Assembly: GCA_963922205.1 (NCBI GenBank) | Contig: CAWUHX010000279.1 | Coordinates: 310,001 to 374,000, forward strand | Length of the DNA stretch: 64,000 nucleotides | Reading direction: 5' to 3' | DNA from: Romanomermis culicivorax | Lineage: Eukaryota > Nematoda > Enoplea > Mermithida > Mermithidae | Part shown: positions 1 to 12,172 of the stretch, in pieces | Layout: the number at the start of each line of letters is the position of its first letter | Numbering within the stretch: the stretch's first letter is position 1 | Program-made: the position numbers and the translations under genes | Notes under the pieces: generated by a model | Told to the model about the DNA's origin: nothing | What the model saw: the letters and a program-made list of their open reading frames with translations, nothing else | Database searches by the model: none

Positions 1-785
1 GCTCACTTGAGGGAATGTCACCCATATGTCATTGTCTTTCAGGATTATTTCACTAAATTGGTTGAAGCTATATTGATTCCTGATCAGACGATTGAAACCA
101 TAGTGGATGTGTTCTTAGAGCATGTGATATTTAGGCATGGTACCCCAAGAAAGCTTCTTAGTGATTATGGATCTGGATTTAATTGGGATCTTATGAAAGC
201 GGTCTGTAAACTGCTTGAGTGCAGAAAAATTTTCACAACAGCATACCACCCACAGGGTAATGATATGGTTGAGAGATTTAACCAAACACTAATAAAGCAG
301 CTGGGAAAAGTAGCAATTGAGGATAACAACAAATGGCCAAGGTACCTCAGCGCAGCATTATTTGCATATAATGCCACACCTCATGCAGCAACAAAATGTT
401 CACCATTTTCACTGCTGCGTGGGAATGAAGATAATTTTGATATCAATTTCACTGCTGCCCTTAAAATAGTCATGCCAAATGACTATGAGGCTTACAAGTA
501 TGTTTTGGCTACCCATCTTACAAATTTGTATGAAAGTATTGCCGAAAACATACAAAAAGTCGCTAAAGACAGCAAACCTCTGGTTTTAAAAACCACGGTT
601 GGGTGGTGTTGAAATTTGACAGACAGAAAAAACTGGGGCTACCTTGGCAGGGACCATATATCATCATCGATGATAAGAGATTGATGGAAAATGTGCTTAC
701 AATAGCAGATTGGAATAAGCCCCTGAAAAAGCAGGTCATATTGGCAGGTAGGCTAAAACACTTTCGATATGAAGGTACCAGATAG
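1..785 (+). pseudogene. Ty3/Gypsy integrase relic (C-terminal part of Pol)
   Basis: This is a retroviral-type integrase catalytic core followed by the start of the C-terminal DNA-binding domain. Positions 1-612 show the DDE triad: Asp in FQDYFTK, Asp in LLSDYGSGF, and Glu in NDMVERFNQTL, with the usual TAYHPQGN motif before the Glu. Positions 603-785 continue in another frame with a WQGPYIIID segment typical of the post-core region, so there is a frameshift near 600. The protein is cut at its N-terminus by the window edge, so RT and protease would lie upstream. It belongs to a different element from the two envelope-bearing elements at 39-64 kb, because its core sequence differs clearly from theirs. 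The family assignment is firm; it is inactive because of the frameshift. Confidence 0.88.
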
Positions 786-2020
786 TCTTGACACCAAAAG
801 TCGCAAGTCTTTGGGTATACTCCAGTTACTGTAACTGGAAATCTTGTGAAGACCAAAGATCATCGGACATTATTTCACTGTCAAAAAATTTTTAGCGGAA
901 AATGCTGTATATGTGTTTTTTGTAAATAAAATTTTTTATTTATGTGTTCTTTTAATCAGTTTATATTTGTTTAATACTTTTGGATTTTATAGCGATAGGT
1001 AAAATTTTCAGAACAATGTTGTTAATTTGTACATCCGAGGCTAAAATTTTTGGTTTACATTTTGGGAGGTTTAGGGCCAATTTTCATTCTAATTTTTCCA
1101 AAAGTCGTATTTTTCTCATGGTCCGTGCGGCACATTTTTTCCAAGTGAAATTTTTGTCCATCCCAAGAACCTGAAATATTTTTGGTTGGTATTCAGTATA
1201 TTGTATTTATATTGTAGTAACAATAAATGTTATATAATATTTTACAGAAAAATACAATGCAAAAAATTTTAGAAAAAATTTAATTTTTTTTCGAATGTGA
1301 AAGTTGGGCATTGCACGCACGCCCATCATGTGAAGGCGGGCCAACCACAAGGCTGCCAGAATAACCATTATTTTTTGACTGATGGTGAGTTTTATTTAAT
1401 TATTTCTTGGTAAGTAGGAGGAATTTGCCCCTTTAGATGTCTTAAGAATGATTTCTTCATGCTCAATTTTTGAAATGGGCCAACCAAGGGGAAAACAAGT
1501 TGGAAGAAAAGTTTCTAAAAATGTTAAGATAGGTGGAAATAAAAAACCTAATGGATTTTTGGCCCTAAAAAAGCCAAAATCTAATGGTTTTTACCTTGAA
1601 TCCAATTCCAAAGCATTTATTTTGGGTATTTATTAAAGCCCCTGTTCTACTAAATTTATTTCTTGATTAATTAAAACCTTAGTTGGTTATTTATTCATCG
1701 TTTAAGTTTGGTACTGAGGCGTGGAGTTATCGCTAGGGTAAGTGGTAAATTAATGGCCACCAATGTTGAGAAGCGAGAGGTGGTGCAAATGTGAGGTTGG
1801 TGAAAAATTGGAGTAGCATTTGCCTTAACCACAGGGCCTGCTTACTTTATGACTTTGACACCTAATCTATCTAACTAATTTATTGTTCCCCACATTAAAT
1901 CTTTTTTCCTAATTTGATGCTAGTCAATTTGGGTTATTTAATTGGTGGCAGTGGCCTAATGCTTGATTTTTAAAGGGTCAAGGGGCAGATATTTTTCTAA
2001 TTTTTAGATTATAACATCAA
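786..2020. other. AT-rich stretch without a gene
   Basis: This is the region 3' of the integrase relic and would hold the element's 3' LTR. I see A/T runs and short open frames but no domain, no convincing LTR boundary and no tRNA or other RNA. The small open frame at 1448-1636 is lysine-rich by base composition and is not supported as a gene. Confidence 0.5.
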
Positions 2021-5000
2021 ATGTCTGGTCTGCTTTGGCCAAATCAAGCAATGGTTCGCCGGCCCAATGGGATATTGGCCGCAATGACCAATGGAGCCGG
2101 AATGGGTTCATGGCAATGTCCAGCTAATCCTGAAACAATTGGCCACAAGCCAGTTTCAGGGGTTAGGGGTTGTCAGTTTAAATGTAGAAAAGGTCAAAAA
2201 GGCTGAGGTATGTGTTGTGCCTTATGATGTTGCAATTCAAAACCCAGAAGGAAAAGAGTTTGTGAGGCTGGTGTCATTGAGGCATATAGATGGTTCCAGC
2301 TATGTTATCAACCTTATAACATTGAAGCCCCAGAAATGGGATCTTTTTATTTCATTCCTTTCATCAGTAGATCACTTCTTGGTCAGTTTCAAAGTTGTGG
2401 ATGATCTAGTTGTGATTTTAAACATCTATAGATCCGGGTCAGGGGCCTCAGCTCATGATAAGATGAAAATGATACAAGCTCATATACTCCAAGGATTTGG
2501 AAAAAACTGGGACTGTGAGATTTGCGTCAGAATGATGACTGGGCCCATGGCCAATCACGCTCTTGATTTGGGTTTGTGTCCTGAAAACCCTTGGACTAAA
2601 AGGACTTTTCACCGAATTTTACTTGGCTGATGTTAGCAAATATTAATGTGACTTCGGTGACAAAAAAGTTCAAGAAAAGTTCTTGGCTTCCAAGATTCAG
2701 GATGCTGAAATTGTGTATGCTGGCTTATATGCCTATTACTCAATTGCCATATTTTTGGGATTCTTTCACTACAGGTTCTGCAGCGAATTGAGTGGGGTTA
2801 TGGCAACGTACCCCCATGATATTCTGTCACCAGCCCAAGTAAAAACCTTGGCTATCCACTTTTATACGGTCTATTCTCAAGACCTAATGGGATCCAAACT
2901 TGGTAGAAGAGAAAGACATCATAAAAAGGCAGTTATTCAAGGTATATACCACATGATGCAGCAAGAAGTGATGGCCAGGTGGGCTACACAATTTTAAGCT
3001 GACCTGCCCGGCATATTCATGTCTTGTGGATATTAAAAATCCTCCTAAAGCTACAGACCACACTTTACTGTCTGGGGTATACCCCAAGATGCTAAAAGCT
3101 GGTCCAAGAAAAAAGAAATTAAATCAGTGAGAGGATTCAGGTGATCCGGAGGACATGGACACGATGGATCAACAAGTCAATAGTACAAACAAGGTGATTA
3201 ACCGACTCCATACAGAAATGTTCCCAGGGGTTTCATTTTTTAAATTAAGGGATCCAGTACGTGTCATATGGTATATCACAGCAGGTCTTGCCATAAATAA
3301 AACTCCTCAACAGGAGTGGTCGAAGCAGCTTCAATTGTTTCAACTTGGAACAGACTGCTACAAACCAGTGGAAATTGACACCGGCATGGCTAAGTACGAC
3401 AGAGACCATTGGATGGTGGACTTGAGGAATTATGAGCATGTTATGGATTCAACAAATTTTTCTGCCTTGGAGAAGGCATGCAACTCAATTCCTCTACCAT
3501 TCTTTGTTTTCTGGCCTCATAGTCATGCTGAGTATGATAACATACTGAGGGAATTATTGAATTATAATTTCCTCGAATCCTACTCGAAGGAGGATGCAGA
3601 ATTAATAAAAAAGATGGCATGGAAGACTGATGATAGGGTTTTACAGAATTTAAGCATAGTAGCATCCTTACCGCCAACAGAACCCAAACCTGCTGTAAAA
3701 GGCCAATGGGTTACGACCTGCCAAAATAAGTTTGGTTTTATGCCTATTACGTTATGCTTGCGTGACAAAATAGGATCTCCAATTAAAACAGAAAAAGGAA
3801 AGGACAATATAACACATAATAAATATTATTGGGCCAACTGCTTTTTCTATATAAGGTTCTACTATGCAGAATTCGGAGCTAAAACCCCGTTGCTTTGATA
3901 TGGCCTGGCACCAGACATGCCTACTCTGCAAATGAATCAAATTAGATGTATACTGGCTTATTATCCAATGTTTACATATGAATTTCCTGAAAAGTGTATT
4001 CACTGGAGGCCTCTGCCGACCGAATTACCTATGGTTACCTATACTTATGGTAATGAAACCAAACAATCTGATTTCAGGAAGACCCTAATGATGAACGAAC
4101 AGTTCAGTCAGGTCAAGTGGATGAGGACATCATGGAATTAAAGAGTTAGGAAGAAGTAGATTCTACACTCCTGAGAGAGGAAAGCTGCAAACAGGTCGAC
4201 AACAAAGACGCATTATTGTATATTTTGATTGCCGACTGGGAGATAGCCCAATCAGCGATGACAGCATCTTCTGTCACCCAGCTGCAACTGCAACAACAAG
4301 TTATGATGCAACTGCAGACAGAAATGTTGCCACCGCTGCTAGGATCACCTTCACCACAAGTGATACAAGCATCTACTATGGATGCAAGTCAGTACTTGTC
4401 CAGCGTAGAAAGTCAGGCTCAGTCGGAAGAAATTCAGATTGCCCAGGATAAGCAGAATGTGTATGACCAAGCTTATATTAGTCAATTCATGGATACTGAA
4501 GGTGCGAAAAAGGAGAAAAATCAGACAGCTGGGACCACAATAGTTAGCCACCCGGCTGGTTGAAGAAGATAAGGAAATTCAGATTTTGGCCTTGACCAGG
4601 GATGCAGAAAATGTTACCAGATACTTTACTGGTGAGGCTATAATAAATATGAAAGAAAAAGGATTAAATGATAGGCAAATTTTTGTTAATTTGAAAAAGA
4701 AATGGAAAACGAAAGCCCATCAGGAGAAGAAGAAGGTAAAAAACATAATTGGGCAGCTTACAAAGGTTACTCAGCCAAAACCTGCTAAAACTTCTGCTCC
4801 AGTTTCAGCAACAGTATCCATGACCACCATATCTTCAACTACTCCTATGTCGCAGACTGCCTCAACAGATATTTTATCTATGGCTATGATTCAGTCCATG
4901 CAATTTGTGTCGCAGGCTACAGACACCTCTGCTTCAGCTTAAGGTGCAGGGAGCTCCTAGCAAGCCACAGGTTGCAGGACAAAAAGTTCAAATCTTTACA

Positions 5001-6005
5001 CCTGGAAAAATAAAGCCATTAACTCTGGTTACTGTTGACACAAATCAACAAACACTAGAAATGACGGTGGAATTATTCCTGGATATATTGTTAGATTTTT
5101 GGCAAGTTACCAAGGATAAAAGTAGAGCCAATTTCTTTTGCTACACCAGAATTGGCTAAATATTTCTGGGATGAGCAGTTTGAAGATCTGGAGATTCAGC
5201 TGATGGTCAATAAAGCCGTAAAGATGATATACAATTTGTATCACCCACTGTTTGATGTCCAAGAAGGATTTTTTTATACAACTCCCGAAATATTCCAGAG
5301 CCACTATGGGATGGGATCATTCATGAAATTGTTCTTGAATGGCTCATGGAATATCGAGCGAGTGTCGTATTTGCAGCGGTCAGATATTTGTGTTTGATGA
5401 TATTCCTTATGCTTGACTATGTGCCCCTTACTGCTGAACAGATCAGTAAACCATCAGTCTCAGCCAAAGTGTTTGCAAATCTCATGCTATTACAGGAGTA
5501 TCGAAGTGCCACTGCTTCCGATGTTTTTAAGGCTGCCTATCACTTGGTGATGTATAATTAGGGTCAGCAAGCAGCAGAGATGAATGTCAAAAAGTCAAGT
5601 AGCCCAAGTCCTCTGACTACTGCTAAATTTAGCAAAGTTCTGAATGATGCGGGACAGACCTTTCGGGCAGCCGGACTCCCAAGTAGTTAAGCTGGTGGTC
5701 AAGGAGCCACGGCTGGTACAACCAGCCAGGTCTCCACTGGTTTCAATACTGGCACTCAGCAAGCCTCCAGAATAGTTCATAAACAACAGCAACCTATACC
5801 GCATCCACAGGGTGCTAGGGGAGCTCGTGGAGGACCGGGAAGGGGTGCCCAACCAGGCCAGTTTCATTTTAAGAATTCCAACAGGGGTAGAGCTGGTTAT
5901 GTTGGTGGCTGAAGTATATACGGAGGACAACACCCTTGTGGTGCATTCCAAGGTCGCTGAGGTCATAAACAAGCCCAGCAGCAAGGTGGCGGGCAACAAC
6001 AGTAA
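2021..6005 (+). pseudogene. Unidentified multi-domain coding relic with RG- and Q/G-rich tail
   Basis: Coding-like sequence runs for about 4 kb on the plus strand but changes frame roughly ten times (segments 2091-2630, 2683-2997, 3155-3898, 3917-4141, 4216-4563, 4586-4942, 4905-5159, 5152-5397, 5346-5561, 5812-6005). The first segment loosely resembles a DEDD 3'-5' exonuclease: a strand with VSLRHIDG, then a hydrophobic SFKVVDDL segment like the Exo II motif, then a late LDLGL helix. The part near 4216-4940 is rich in Gln, Ser, Thr and Lys. The end reads GARGARGGPGRG and later GHKQAQQQGGGQQQ before a TAA at 6003-6005, which suggests nucleic-acid binding as in Gag or RNA-binding proteins. I do not recognise the family. 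It could be the gag-like protein of a large retroelement or a captured viral gene. The exonuclease reading is weak inference. Confidence 0.55.
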
Positions 6006-7138
6006 TTTTTAGCTGCAAAAAGTTTTGGTATAAAATCCTCCGTTCTTGATTCAAATTTCATTTATTTAAAAAATAAAAAAACACAAAATCATAATGAAAT
6101 CATGAAAATCCAAAGACATTCTAAAATACAAAAAAACAAAAATGTTATTTTAACTTTTGGTTTTGTTGTTGCTTTCAAAATCTCATTTTTTGGCCAAGCT
6201 CATTGCTTGAGTCCACATTTTTGGTTTAAAATTATTTCACTTATTTTTTGTGCATTAATTTTTTTTCTTCTATTTCAATCTTGTCATTTTTGCCTCGTAA
6301 AATTTTTCTTGTCATAATTTTGGTGCCTTATATATTTTATTTTCTTGTAATTTTGTTCCTCGTAGTTTAAAATTTTGTCCAATATTTTTCGCCTGTAATG
6401 TTTTTGTAAATACTCATTCGCCAAATGGTATTTTAATTTTTTCGTACAAAAAAATGTTGGCGAACCAAACGGGTGAGAAGCGGAAGACAGTAGCCGATTA
6501 CTGCAGGGATTTAGAAGCTGCTACCAAAGAGGCTCTACGTCACTCAATGGGATGAAATGATCGATTGTGGAGAAAGGTACCTAGGAGCCTCAAGGCACGC
6601 TGGCGGAGTCATGGAAGGTCAAGCCGGCGCAGAGTCATTGATCCATCAGATGCTGGATCAATCGTCAATCGTGCTGCAGCATCTTAGTGGACAGACCTGG
6701 GTAACCTTGTAAAAGACTTGATATTGGAGGTGTCATGACCCGTACACCCTTCAGGGTCAGATCATGATGATTATGACCTGTACACCCTCCGAGGTCAGAT
6801 CATAATCTTTTTTATGGAGTTGGGATCCAGTAGTAGGTCACACCATTAAACGTAAAAGTCCTGCTCACAGTTTCCTTCTTCGTCTCCCATTGGTCAGTTT
6901 CAAGGCCTGAGAAATGTTGGGGATGTACTAATGGTAGCAGTCATCCCACATATATGCAAAATTGGTCAAATCGACAAAGTCACAATTCCACCAAAAAGGC
7001 AGGATGTTTATCATTCAGAAAATTGTTTGTGTTGTGGGCAAGTCGTATCAGTGTACTTTTATATTTGTACTGTTTCTTCCAGTAAATCAAAACGCTGACA
7101 GCCCATGACAATTTCAATAATATTATATTAATTATCAG
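6006..7138. other. Intergenic, no gene seen
   Basis: The sequence is AT-rich at 6006-6430 and of mixed composition at 6430-7138. It contains the pair of palindromic repeats listed separately at 6731-6812. No open frame here shows a recognisable domain. Confidence 0.5.
6731..6812. repeat. Two tandem copies of a palindromic ~38-bp unit
   Basis: Two adjacent copies read TCATGACCCGTACACCCTTC and TTATGACCTGTACACCCTCC, each followed by a GGTCAGATCAT segment. Each unit is an imperfect palindrome with ATGACC at its start and GGTCA/TCAT at its end. This may be a fragment of a transposon terminus. No function can be assigned. Confidence 0.6.
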
Positions 7139-7740
7139 GGCCGTAACCAGGATTTTCCCAAGGGGTGGGTAATGACCAGACCATATAAAATGTGCCTAAA
7201 CTAAAAAAGTGAGGGCGCGCAGCGCCCGAGCTTCGGGCTGGGGGGTTTGGGGTGGCGCGCCTAAGCGCCCCCCAACGGGGTCTGGGGCGGAGCCCCAGAA
7301 ACTTTGAAAAATACGCGTTTTATATGCTGAAGAAACATTAAAAATTAATGTTTTTGGTACGTACGACTCGTCAAAGACTTGAGGGACCCAATCAGACGTT
7401 TCAACATCGACTGTATCAACTGCGTTGATTTCGTCGTTCTCATCCGTTTCTGCTACGCTCGAATCGTTATTTTCAACCGGACAATTATCGACACGATTTT
7501 TTTTTTAAAATACATCTAGACTAGTTTGATTTCGCTTCAGACTAGAATGATTGCGCTTCATTCTGAATTGAATACACTTTAAAAACTGTTAGGAAAATGA
7601 GTGGTGAACAATATTATTAAATAAAATAGTGATTCTATACACTATTGTTAACACACAAAACAATTGACAAAATTGAAAAATTTATTCAATCGCCAAGGGG
7701 TGGGTAATTACCCTCCCTACCACCCCCTTAAATACGGTCT
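7139..7740. repeat. GC-rich MITE-like repeat
   Basis: A GC island at 7206-7310 sits in AT-rich DNA and is built of short palindromes (GAGGGCGCGCAGCGCCC, GCTTCGGGC, GGGGCGGAGCCCC). The phrase CCAAGGGGTGGGTAAT occurs at about 7157 and again at about 7692, so the block is bracketed by a direct repeat. The start, AGGGCCGTAACCAGG, is the kind of terminus seen on non-autonomous DNA elements. Exact ends and a target duplication could not be fixed. Confidence 0.45.
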
Positions 7741-8344
7741 TGTTAATTATTATATTTATTATTTATTATTCTTTACTTGCGCACTCAGTGGAGGCGGTAG
7801 CCTTTTTACGTGGGAACCATTACCAGGGACAGTCCCGGCTTTCCTGGATATCATTATAGTGAGTTCTTTATATTTGTGTAAACCTTTTGGAAGCATCTGG
7901 GGAGACCCTGATTGCCCTTCGATTGCAAGAGTTACTGATTAGTGACTGAATGTTGTGTTTATTTCTGCTTAAGGACTGTTGCACTGTGTTTAGTTGATTG
8001 CTAATAGGAAGCTCCTTTGAGTGACCTACAGTAGTCAGTTGGATACAAGCCGATAGTATCTTGAGTTATATTGCTGACGTCTTTTGACCTAAGCAGAGAA
8101 GTAAACAAAACACCTAGACTGTCCCGTTACCCTGGCCATCCCATTATCACACTCAACTGTCCCATTACCTCGACTATATGTTCTGACTTCACAAAAAATT
8201 GCAAAGTGAAATTTAGAAAATGTATCATTTTCCCTTGGGCCTGCCTCAAATAATTACACTTTCAATGTTTGTTAAGAAATTACGTCTGATAATTCATAAT
8301 CGTTTGTTGTGAACTGGCCAGAAGGTTTTTTCTTCAATTTTTGC
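7741..8344. other. Intergenic, nothing recognised
   Basis: AT-rich sequence without a domain-bearing open frame. I see no RNA gene or repeat boundary. Confidence 0.45.
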
Positions 8345-8348
8345 CAAA

Positions 8349-8863
8349 ATGAAAGATTATGGCCACAGAACGTTTATCCATACAATATACAGAAGAACTA
8401 ATTTATCAAAATGTGAAAGTACGGCTCAGCCAAATCATTTCTACGTTTTCCAGAAAAATAAATCTGTTATATTGGCTGATGGATCAACTGCTGATTGCTA
8501 TCAGTGTAGAAATTGTGGTGAAGCCAGGGCTAAAAACGATGTACATGATGAAAAAGACTAAATGTTTGCTAGTACACACATAAGTTAGATTTTGTTGATA
8601 AATCAAGGGAATACGTGCAGAAGGATAATATTACCACGAAAAAATTCAAATTTATCCAATGTTACAGTCGAATTCATAATGACGCTCAGTCAAGCAGAAA
8701 AGATGTTATTTTTCATAAAAATTCATTGGTTAATGTTACAACAGTTTTGCCCATTAGTCGAGGTATCAGGACACAACTGTTAAAACAGTTTTGGACAGTG
8801 ACAGAAATTCTTCGGACAACAGGTTTTTTTTGGTTTCTTCTCGACAGGCCATTTGGCTCTTAA
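8349..8863 (+). pseudogene. Short coding relic with a possible Cys-pair zinc site
   Basis: Two open segments (8349-8561 and, in another frame, 8615-8863) read like parts of one protein. The first contains CYQCRNCGEARAK, a C-x2-C-x2-C cluster after a VILADGST strand, reminiscent of FLYWCH or BED-like zinc domains found in transposase-related proteins. The second has basic and aromatic residues without a known motif. No start, splice sites or homologue can be named, and a chance open frame cannot be excluded. Confidence 0.25.
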
Positions 8864-9109
8864 GGTCAAAATTTTACAGGCCAATAGGAATTTCAACAAG
8901 CCAAAACTGAAAAATTTCTAAATAAATGCAGTAGTAAAAAACAATGTTTTTTTTCAACAAATTTAGTCAAAAACACTCTTCAAAATCACAGTAGAAGCCC
9001 ACATAACATATCAATCATTTTGAATACATTCTTTATCACGCACAGGATAATTAGGCTCACAAATCAGATCAGTCATTATTGAAATAAATCATCAGGGTTT
9101 TTTTGCACA

Positions 9110-10225
9110 AGCCAGGTTCGGTGTTTTTTTCAGCACCAGGCTTTCTGTTCAGTGCAGAAAAGTCAAAAAAAAGTTTCTGCACTGCGGTTTTCTCCTGTTA
9201 CTACTGTTTTTCCCAAGGGCATTTTCCCAAATAAATGGAGGGGTCAGAGTTTGTTTCCCCATTTTTCCGAAGTTTTTTTTCGCTTAAAAATGCTCGTAGA
9301 CGCTTTATTTATGTATTTTTCAGCTTTTTCAAACCTTTCGGTGTTTTTAGAGCCTTTAATTAATTAAAATTGAGGAAACATTTTAAATTTTTGAGTTTGA
9401 TCGATGTCTAATCTATGAGCATTGTGGAGCAACTTTTCCAGCAAACTATCCAAGAGCATAATGACTTTGAATTACATGAGAAATTGACGGTCAAGTCCTC
9501 TATCATGATGACAAGTGAGAGCCCAAAAAAGAAATTGATCTTTCCGGCGCAAAGCGCCGGAAAATTTTTTTGGGTATTGACATTCTGCGACGCTGGAAAA
9601 TCAATTTTATAAACATTTATTTCAAGAATTAGATTCGAGTTTTGTGTTTAAAAGTCGTAATTTTTAGAATTTATCTTTGAAAAATTTTAAAACCAGCAAT
9701 TTATTCGCAAACTCTTATGAACTTGGCCCAAAAAGTATGAGTGAGAAGGGTAGAAATTTCTGAAAACTACTTCTACGAAGCGTTTCGACTGATTTTACGT
9801 TAAGAAAGGAATAATCGTTTCGAAAAGTTTACAGACTAGACGTATTGATCTTTCTCAAAAAAATGTGTCAACGAAAAGAGGTGAATCTTCATTAAATATC
9901 AAGATAAAATATCGAAGATTACCCATTAAAACATGAGATAATACGTAAAAGATGATGAAAACTATTAAAGATTGAATGATAAGTGAAGGTAGACATGCTA
10001 GGAGCTGCACCTGAGCTAGAAAATAAATAATAATGATTATTAAGGTTATAACCGGCGCCAAGCGCCGGAAAATTCTGACATTATGACCTTCTAAAATGCA
10101 CCAAAATGCATCTTTTCTGTATCCGATGTGATCAAACTTGCAACTCAAAAAATTTTGCACCAGTGCAGAAATCACCAATAAAAATTCTGCCCGAAGCCAA
10201 AAAAGTCTGCATTGTGCAGAAAAAA
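9110..10225. repeat. Nested repeat, copy A (GGCGC-palindrome family)
   Basis: About 1 kb that recurs in opposite orientation at about 40080-41150. Shared blocks include the segment around TTCCGGCGCAAAGCGCCGG (about 9540) and the segment with GGCGCCAAGCGCCGG followed by a TTATGACCTTCTAAAATGCA stretch (10050-10100). A hairpin made of AGTGCAGAAA and TTTCTGCACT lies at about 9150-9185, and similar AGTGCAGAAA motifs occur near 10160, suggesting element ends. Open frames inside (9152-9367, 9415-9612, and 9855-10178 on the minus strand) are not supported as genes. Confidence 0.7.
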
Positions 10226-11849
10226 AACAGTGGCCAGGTTGATCTCTAACTTGGGGAAAAATTTAGTTCCACAGGTTAATTTTTAGTTGCTCTTTCTATA
10301 ATTGATAATAATCGCTTAGTTTCATTAGAAAATGTTTAAAAGTTACTTCCCTTGTATTTAATTCACTTCGCGTCAGTTCCTGACCTTTAAAACTGAATTT
10401 CTTGAGTTTCGGGTAAGAAATTAAAAGTCTGGCTGAAGCTGTTCGGTGCCTAGCGCCGAAAAATTAATTTTGAAATCTTTAAAATGTCTGAAAATGCATT
10501 TTTCAGCACATTCTACTGCAACTGCTGATGACAGATCTTTTCACCATTTGATTGGCAGAAGAGGTCAAACATTTTACCTCCATTTTGAATCTTATATATC
10601 TGGATCCACTGATTACCAATAACAATTATTTATCAAAAGCAATTATTTTCACATCATCTATAACATAAAAAAGCGTGATAGGTATTTTACTTCGTAACTG
10701 AATATCTCCGGCGGTTAGCACTTGAAGAAAATTTTAGATAATGATATTCCATAGTGTTGGAAAACGAATACCTTAAATATCTTTTTCCTGCATAAAATGT
10801 CTATTTTTTCAGTGAATTCAAGATGCTTTTAGTGGGGTAAACCAAAATTCAAAAAATAGGCAAACAACAATGAATCTGGATGGCTTCTTCAGATAGCAAG
10901 AACCTCTACTATTTTCCCATGCTAATGTTTTAATCATTTTCCAAATGCAAAAAGTTATGTTCACCAATGCCAAAAAAATCTAGAGCGGCGCAAACCATTT
11001 TGTAAAAATAATCTAGAAAAATCTTGATTTTTGTCAAATACGTGAAAAAAACAATACAAGATAAAACATTCATCCTTAATATGCTGGTTGCTGAAAGCTA
11101 TAAGCATAAGCTAGGATGACATTTTCTTACTGCACAACAGAAATGATACCAAGAATCATTATATGATTTGAAATCCGGCGCGAAGTGCCAGAAAATTTTC
11201 GATATTTTCAATTTCAAAATGCATAAAAATGCATCTCCGCACAGGAAGCCCTATAGCCTAATCATAAAGGGTGGTTAAGCTCCCATTTTTACAAGCCAAT
11301 TTGGCTTGTGCCCCTAAATTTCTTGGAGCCAATTAGAATTTTTAGGAGCCATAGCTCCAAATTGGCCTTAAAAAACCCTGTCCGACAATCCAAATTTTTG
11401 GTTGCCAATCTAATTTATGAATTTTAGTTGCATGCTTTCAACATGATTTTTACATTTTTCCCTAGTGTGGAAAATGATAAAATTGACTGAAAAATTAGAC
11501 CGGTTATCCAGAAAATAAATTTTTCCGCAAATTTTACTTCTAAAATCTTCGTCTGAATTTCTGATTCTTCTAAAAAAGAATCTTCGTCTGAATTTCTGAA
11601 ACATCGTTGATTTCAAGCTGATTTTCTACCTGGTTAGATATTCGAAAACATCTTATTGCTCTAGTCTGAACATCATTTAAGACTGAAAAATTATAACCTT
11701 AAATTACGTAATAAGTCCTATAAAGATTCTTTTTCCAGTGTTCTAGAGTTTACAACTCCGAAAAATTTCCGGTTGCTTCGCGCGGGAAACAATGTGAATA
11801 CAATCCATAATTCTCTTTTTTGACTGATCACTAGGATTCGAAAAATTGA
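10226..11849. other. AT-rich DNA with further GGCGC-type palindromes
   Basis: No gene is seen. Degenerate copies of the palindrome found in repeat A occur near 10446 (GGTGCCTAGCGCC) and 11177 (GGCGCGAAGTGCC), each followed by AAAATT. The open frames 11410-11616 and 11718-11909 on the minus strand lack any domain. Confidence 0.45.
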
Positions 11850-11923
11850 GTGTAGCCAGGCAGGAGTCGAACCTGAGTTACCAGCATTCAGGGCTGATGT
11901 ACTCACCACTAGACCACCACACC
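11850..11923 (-). tRNA. tRNA-like sequence, left arm of the inverted repeat (probable SINE head or pseudogene)
   Basis: Read on the minus strand it begins GGTGTGG, has a D-stem-like GTCT/ACAT pair, an anticodon stem CAGC/GCTG and a B box GGTTCGACTCC with a T-stem. The 3' acceptor strand is disturbed by a short insertion near 11857-11860, so the cloverleaf is imperfect. The loop residue that should be U33 is C, so I favour a tRNA-derived repeat over a working tRNA. Confidence 0.35.
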
Positions 11924-12100
11924 ATGAGGTGAACTTTGATTAAGGTGCTCCCTTTGACTACGATTTTTTAGCATACAACTCGAATGCTTGGAGGTACGCT
12001 GCTACTTACCAAAGGTCATAGCTTCACAACTACCAAGCATTGGAGTTGTATGCTGAAAAATCGTAGCCAAGGGGAGCACCTTAATCAAGGTTCACCTCAT

Positions 12101-12172
12101 GGTGTGGTGGTGTAGTGGTGAGGACATCAGCTCGGAATGCTTGTAACTCAGGTTCGACTCCTGGCTACACTA
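12101..12172 (+). tRNA. tRNA-like sequence, right arm of the inverted repeat (probable SINE head or pseudogene)
   Basis: The 7-bp acceptor stem GGTGTGG/CTACACT pairs fully with two G-T wobbles. The D stem is GTGT/ACAT, the T stem TCAGG/CCTGG and the B box GGTTCGACTCC is intact. The anticodon stem is weak (TCAGC/GCTTG with one mismatch), with loop TCGGAAT and C where U33 is expected. If read literally the anticodon is GGA (Ser), without the long variable arm of tRNA-Ser. More likely tRNA-derived. Confidence 0.4.

Larger units (their letters stand above)
11850..12172. repeat. ~320-bp inverted repeat with tRNA-like ends
   Basis: The left arm (about 11850-11991) and right arm (about 12033-12170) are near-perfect reverse complements separated by about 41 bp. 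Each arm's outer part is a tRNA-like sequence with an internal B box GGTTCGACTCC, and the inner parts share GAGTTGTATGCT and GGAGCACCTTAATCAA. It would fold into a long cruciform or RNA hairpin. It resembles two head-to-head tRNA-derived SINEs or a foldback element. Confidence 0.85.

Noticed and set aside
6731..6812. GGTCA half-sites as nuclear receptor elements
   Set aside because: They are explained as parts of a duplicated palindrome; spacing and context give no support for a regulatory role.
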